14,692 bases of DNA from Methylophaga sp. (GTDB taxonomy: Bacteria > Pseudomonadota > Gammaproteobacteria > Nitrosococcales > Methylophagaceae), in the NCBI GenBank assembly GCA_014762585.1, contig JABURN010000252.1, forward strand, positions 1-14,692. The letters run 5' to 3'. The position numbers and the translations under genes were made by a program. Under the pieces are notes generated by a model that saw nothing but the letters and a program-made list of their open reading frames with translations, was not told the origin of the DNA and made no database searches. Positions 14,357-14,692 of the stretch are shown piece by piece; within the stretch, counting starts at the first letter, position 1, and each line of letters starts with the position of its first letter.

Positions 14357-14692
14357 ATGGGACAGAAGTCACTACACAAACTGATATACGTGAGCTCTGC
14401 TTCTGAGCCGTTCTCCCCGGATCAGCTCGATTCGCTCATGAGAAAGTCACGGTTCAAAAATGCCCACTTTGGTGTCACTGGATGCCTTATCTATCACCAG
14501 GGGAATATTCTTCAGTATCTCGAGGGCAGCAAAGTATCCATCGATTTTATTTATGGCTCTATAGTGCTGGATTCCCGTCACAGCGGTATTCAGCGTCTCT
14601 GCTATGGCCCTGTTGAACAACGTAGCTTTGGTGATTGGACGATGGCACTCAAATACATACCCAATGTTGAACATGATTACACCTCTGTCCAT
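14357..14692 (+). CDS. Second BLUF blue-light receptor (3' end outside window)
   Basis: The frame is open from ATG 14357 to the right edge (112 complete codons). AGGAG lies 6 bases upstream of the ATG. The visible part is a full BLUF domain: Tyr11 (LIYVSSA), Asn35 (FKNAHFGVTG), Gln53 (ILQYLEGS), Trp94 and Met96 (DWTMAL). The spacings (24, 18, 41 and 2 residues) equal those of AppA and also of the first BLUF protein here. The sequence is otherwise clearly different from the first copy, so this is not a recent duplication. Whether it ends as a short BLUF protein or carries an output domain cannot be seen. Its place directly behind the diguanylate cyclase gene suggests co-expression and a role in light control of cyclic-di-GMP. 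Confidence 0.93.
   Translation, partial: MGQKSLHKLIYVSSASEPFSPDQLDSLMRKSRFKNAHFGVTGCLIYHQGNILQYLEGSKVSIDFIYGSIVLDSRHSGIQRLCYGPVEQRSFGDWTMALKYIPNVEHDYTSVH

Noticed and set aside
1..14692. CRISPR arrays, tRNA or rRNA genes, insertion sequences, attachment sites
   Set aside because: By eye I found no regularly spaced repeats, no tRNA-like T-loop in context, no transposase or integrase gene and no terminal inverted repeats.

Overview
The window reads as ordinary chromosomal DNA of a gammaproteobacterium. Moderate GC, strong AAGGAGG-type ribosome binding sites, a flagellar sigma-28 promoter in front of a chemoreceptor, a BCCT osmolyte carrier and a PQQ-type dehydrogenase lipoprotein suggest a motile, salt-exposed (marine or brackish) bacterium. 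A Methylophaga-like or related organism is a guess from gene content only. I found no insertion sequence, prophage gene, CRISPR array, tRNA or rRNA.

Layout from left to right. (1) 1-2850: the 3' part of a DUF6671 zinc-ribbon gene (+), a near-consensus sigma-28 promoter, and a Cache-HAMP methyl-accepting chemotaxis protein (+), closed by a strong bidirectional terminator. (2) 2861-9441: five minus-strand genes: a 468-residue conserved protein of unknown function, an orphan solute-binding lipoprotein, a small unknown protein, a 537-residue AAA+ ATPase with a large unidentified N-terminal half, and a BCCT transporter with an altered aromatic box. (3) 9715-11096: three short plus-strand genes: a secreted YHS protein, a short HPF/RaiA ribosome hibernation factor and a PNPOx-like general stress protein, separated by hairpins and terminators. 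(4) 11217-12542: a PQQ-dependent sugar dehydrogenase-like lipoprotein (-). (5) 12816-14692: the most interesting part, a BLUF blue-light receptor (-) diverging from a PAS-GGDEF diguanylate cyclase (+), which is followed 42 bases later by a second, different BLUF gene (+) that runs off the right edge.

The BLUF / diguanylate cyclase / BLUF cluster looks like a blue-light to cyclic-di-GMP switch. Both BLUF domains keep every flavin-site residue at canonical spacing. The cyclase keeps its active site and its product-inhibition site, but its LOV-like PAS domain lacks the photoactive cysteine, so light sensing would have to come from the separate BLUF proteins. The chemoreceptor and this locus would both act on the choice between swimming and settling. 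The rest of the window (osmolyte import, ribosome hibernation, general stress protein) fits a stress-adaptation background, without clear operon links between those genes.
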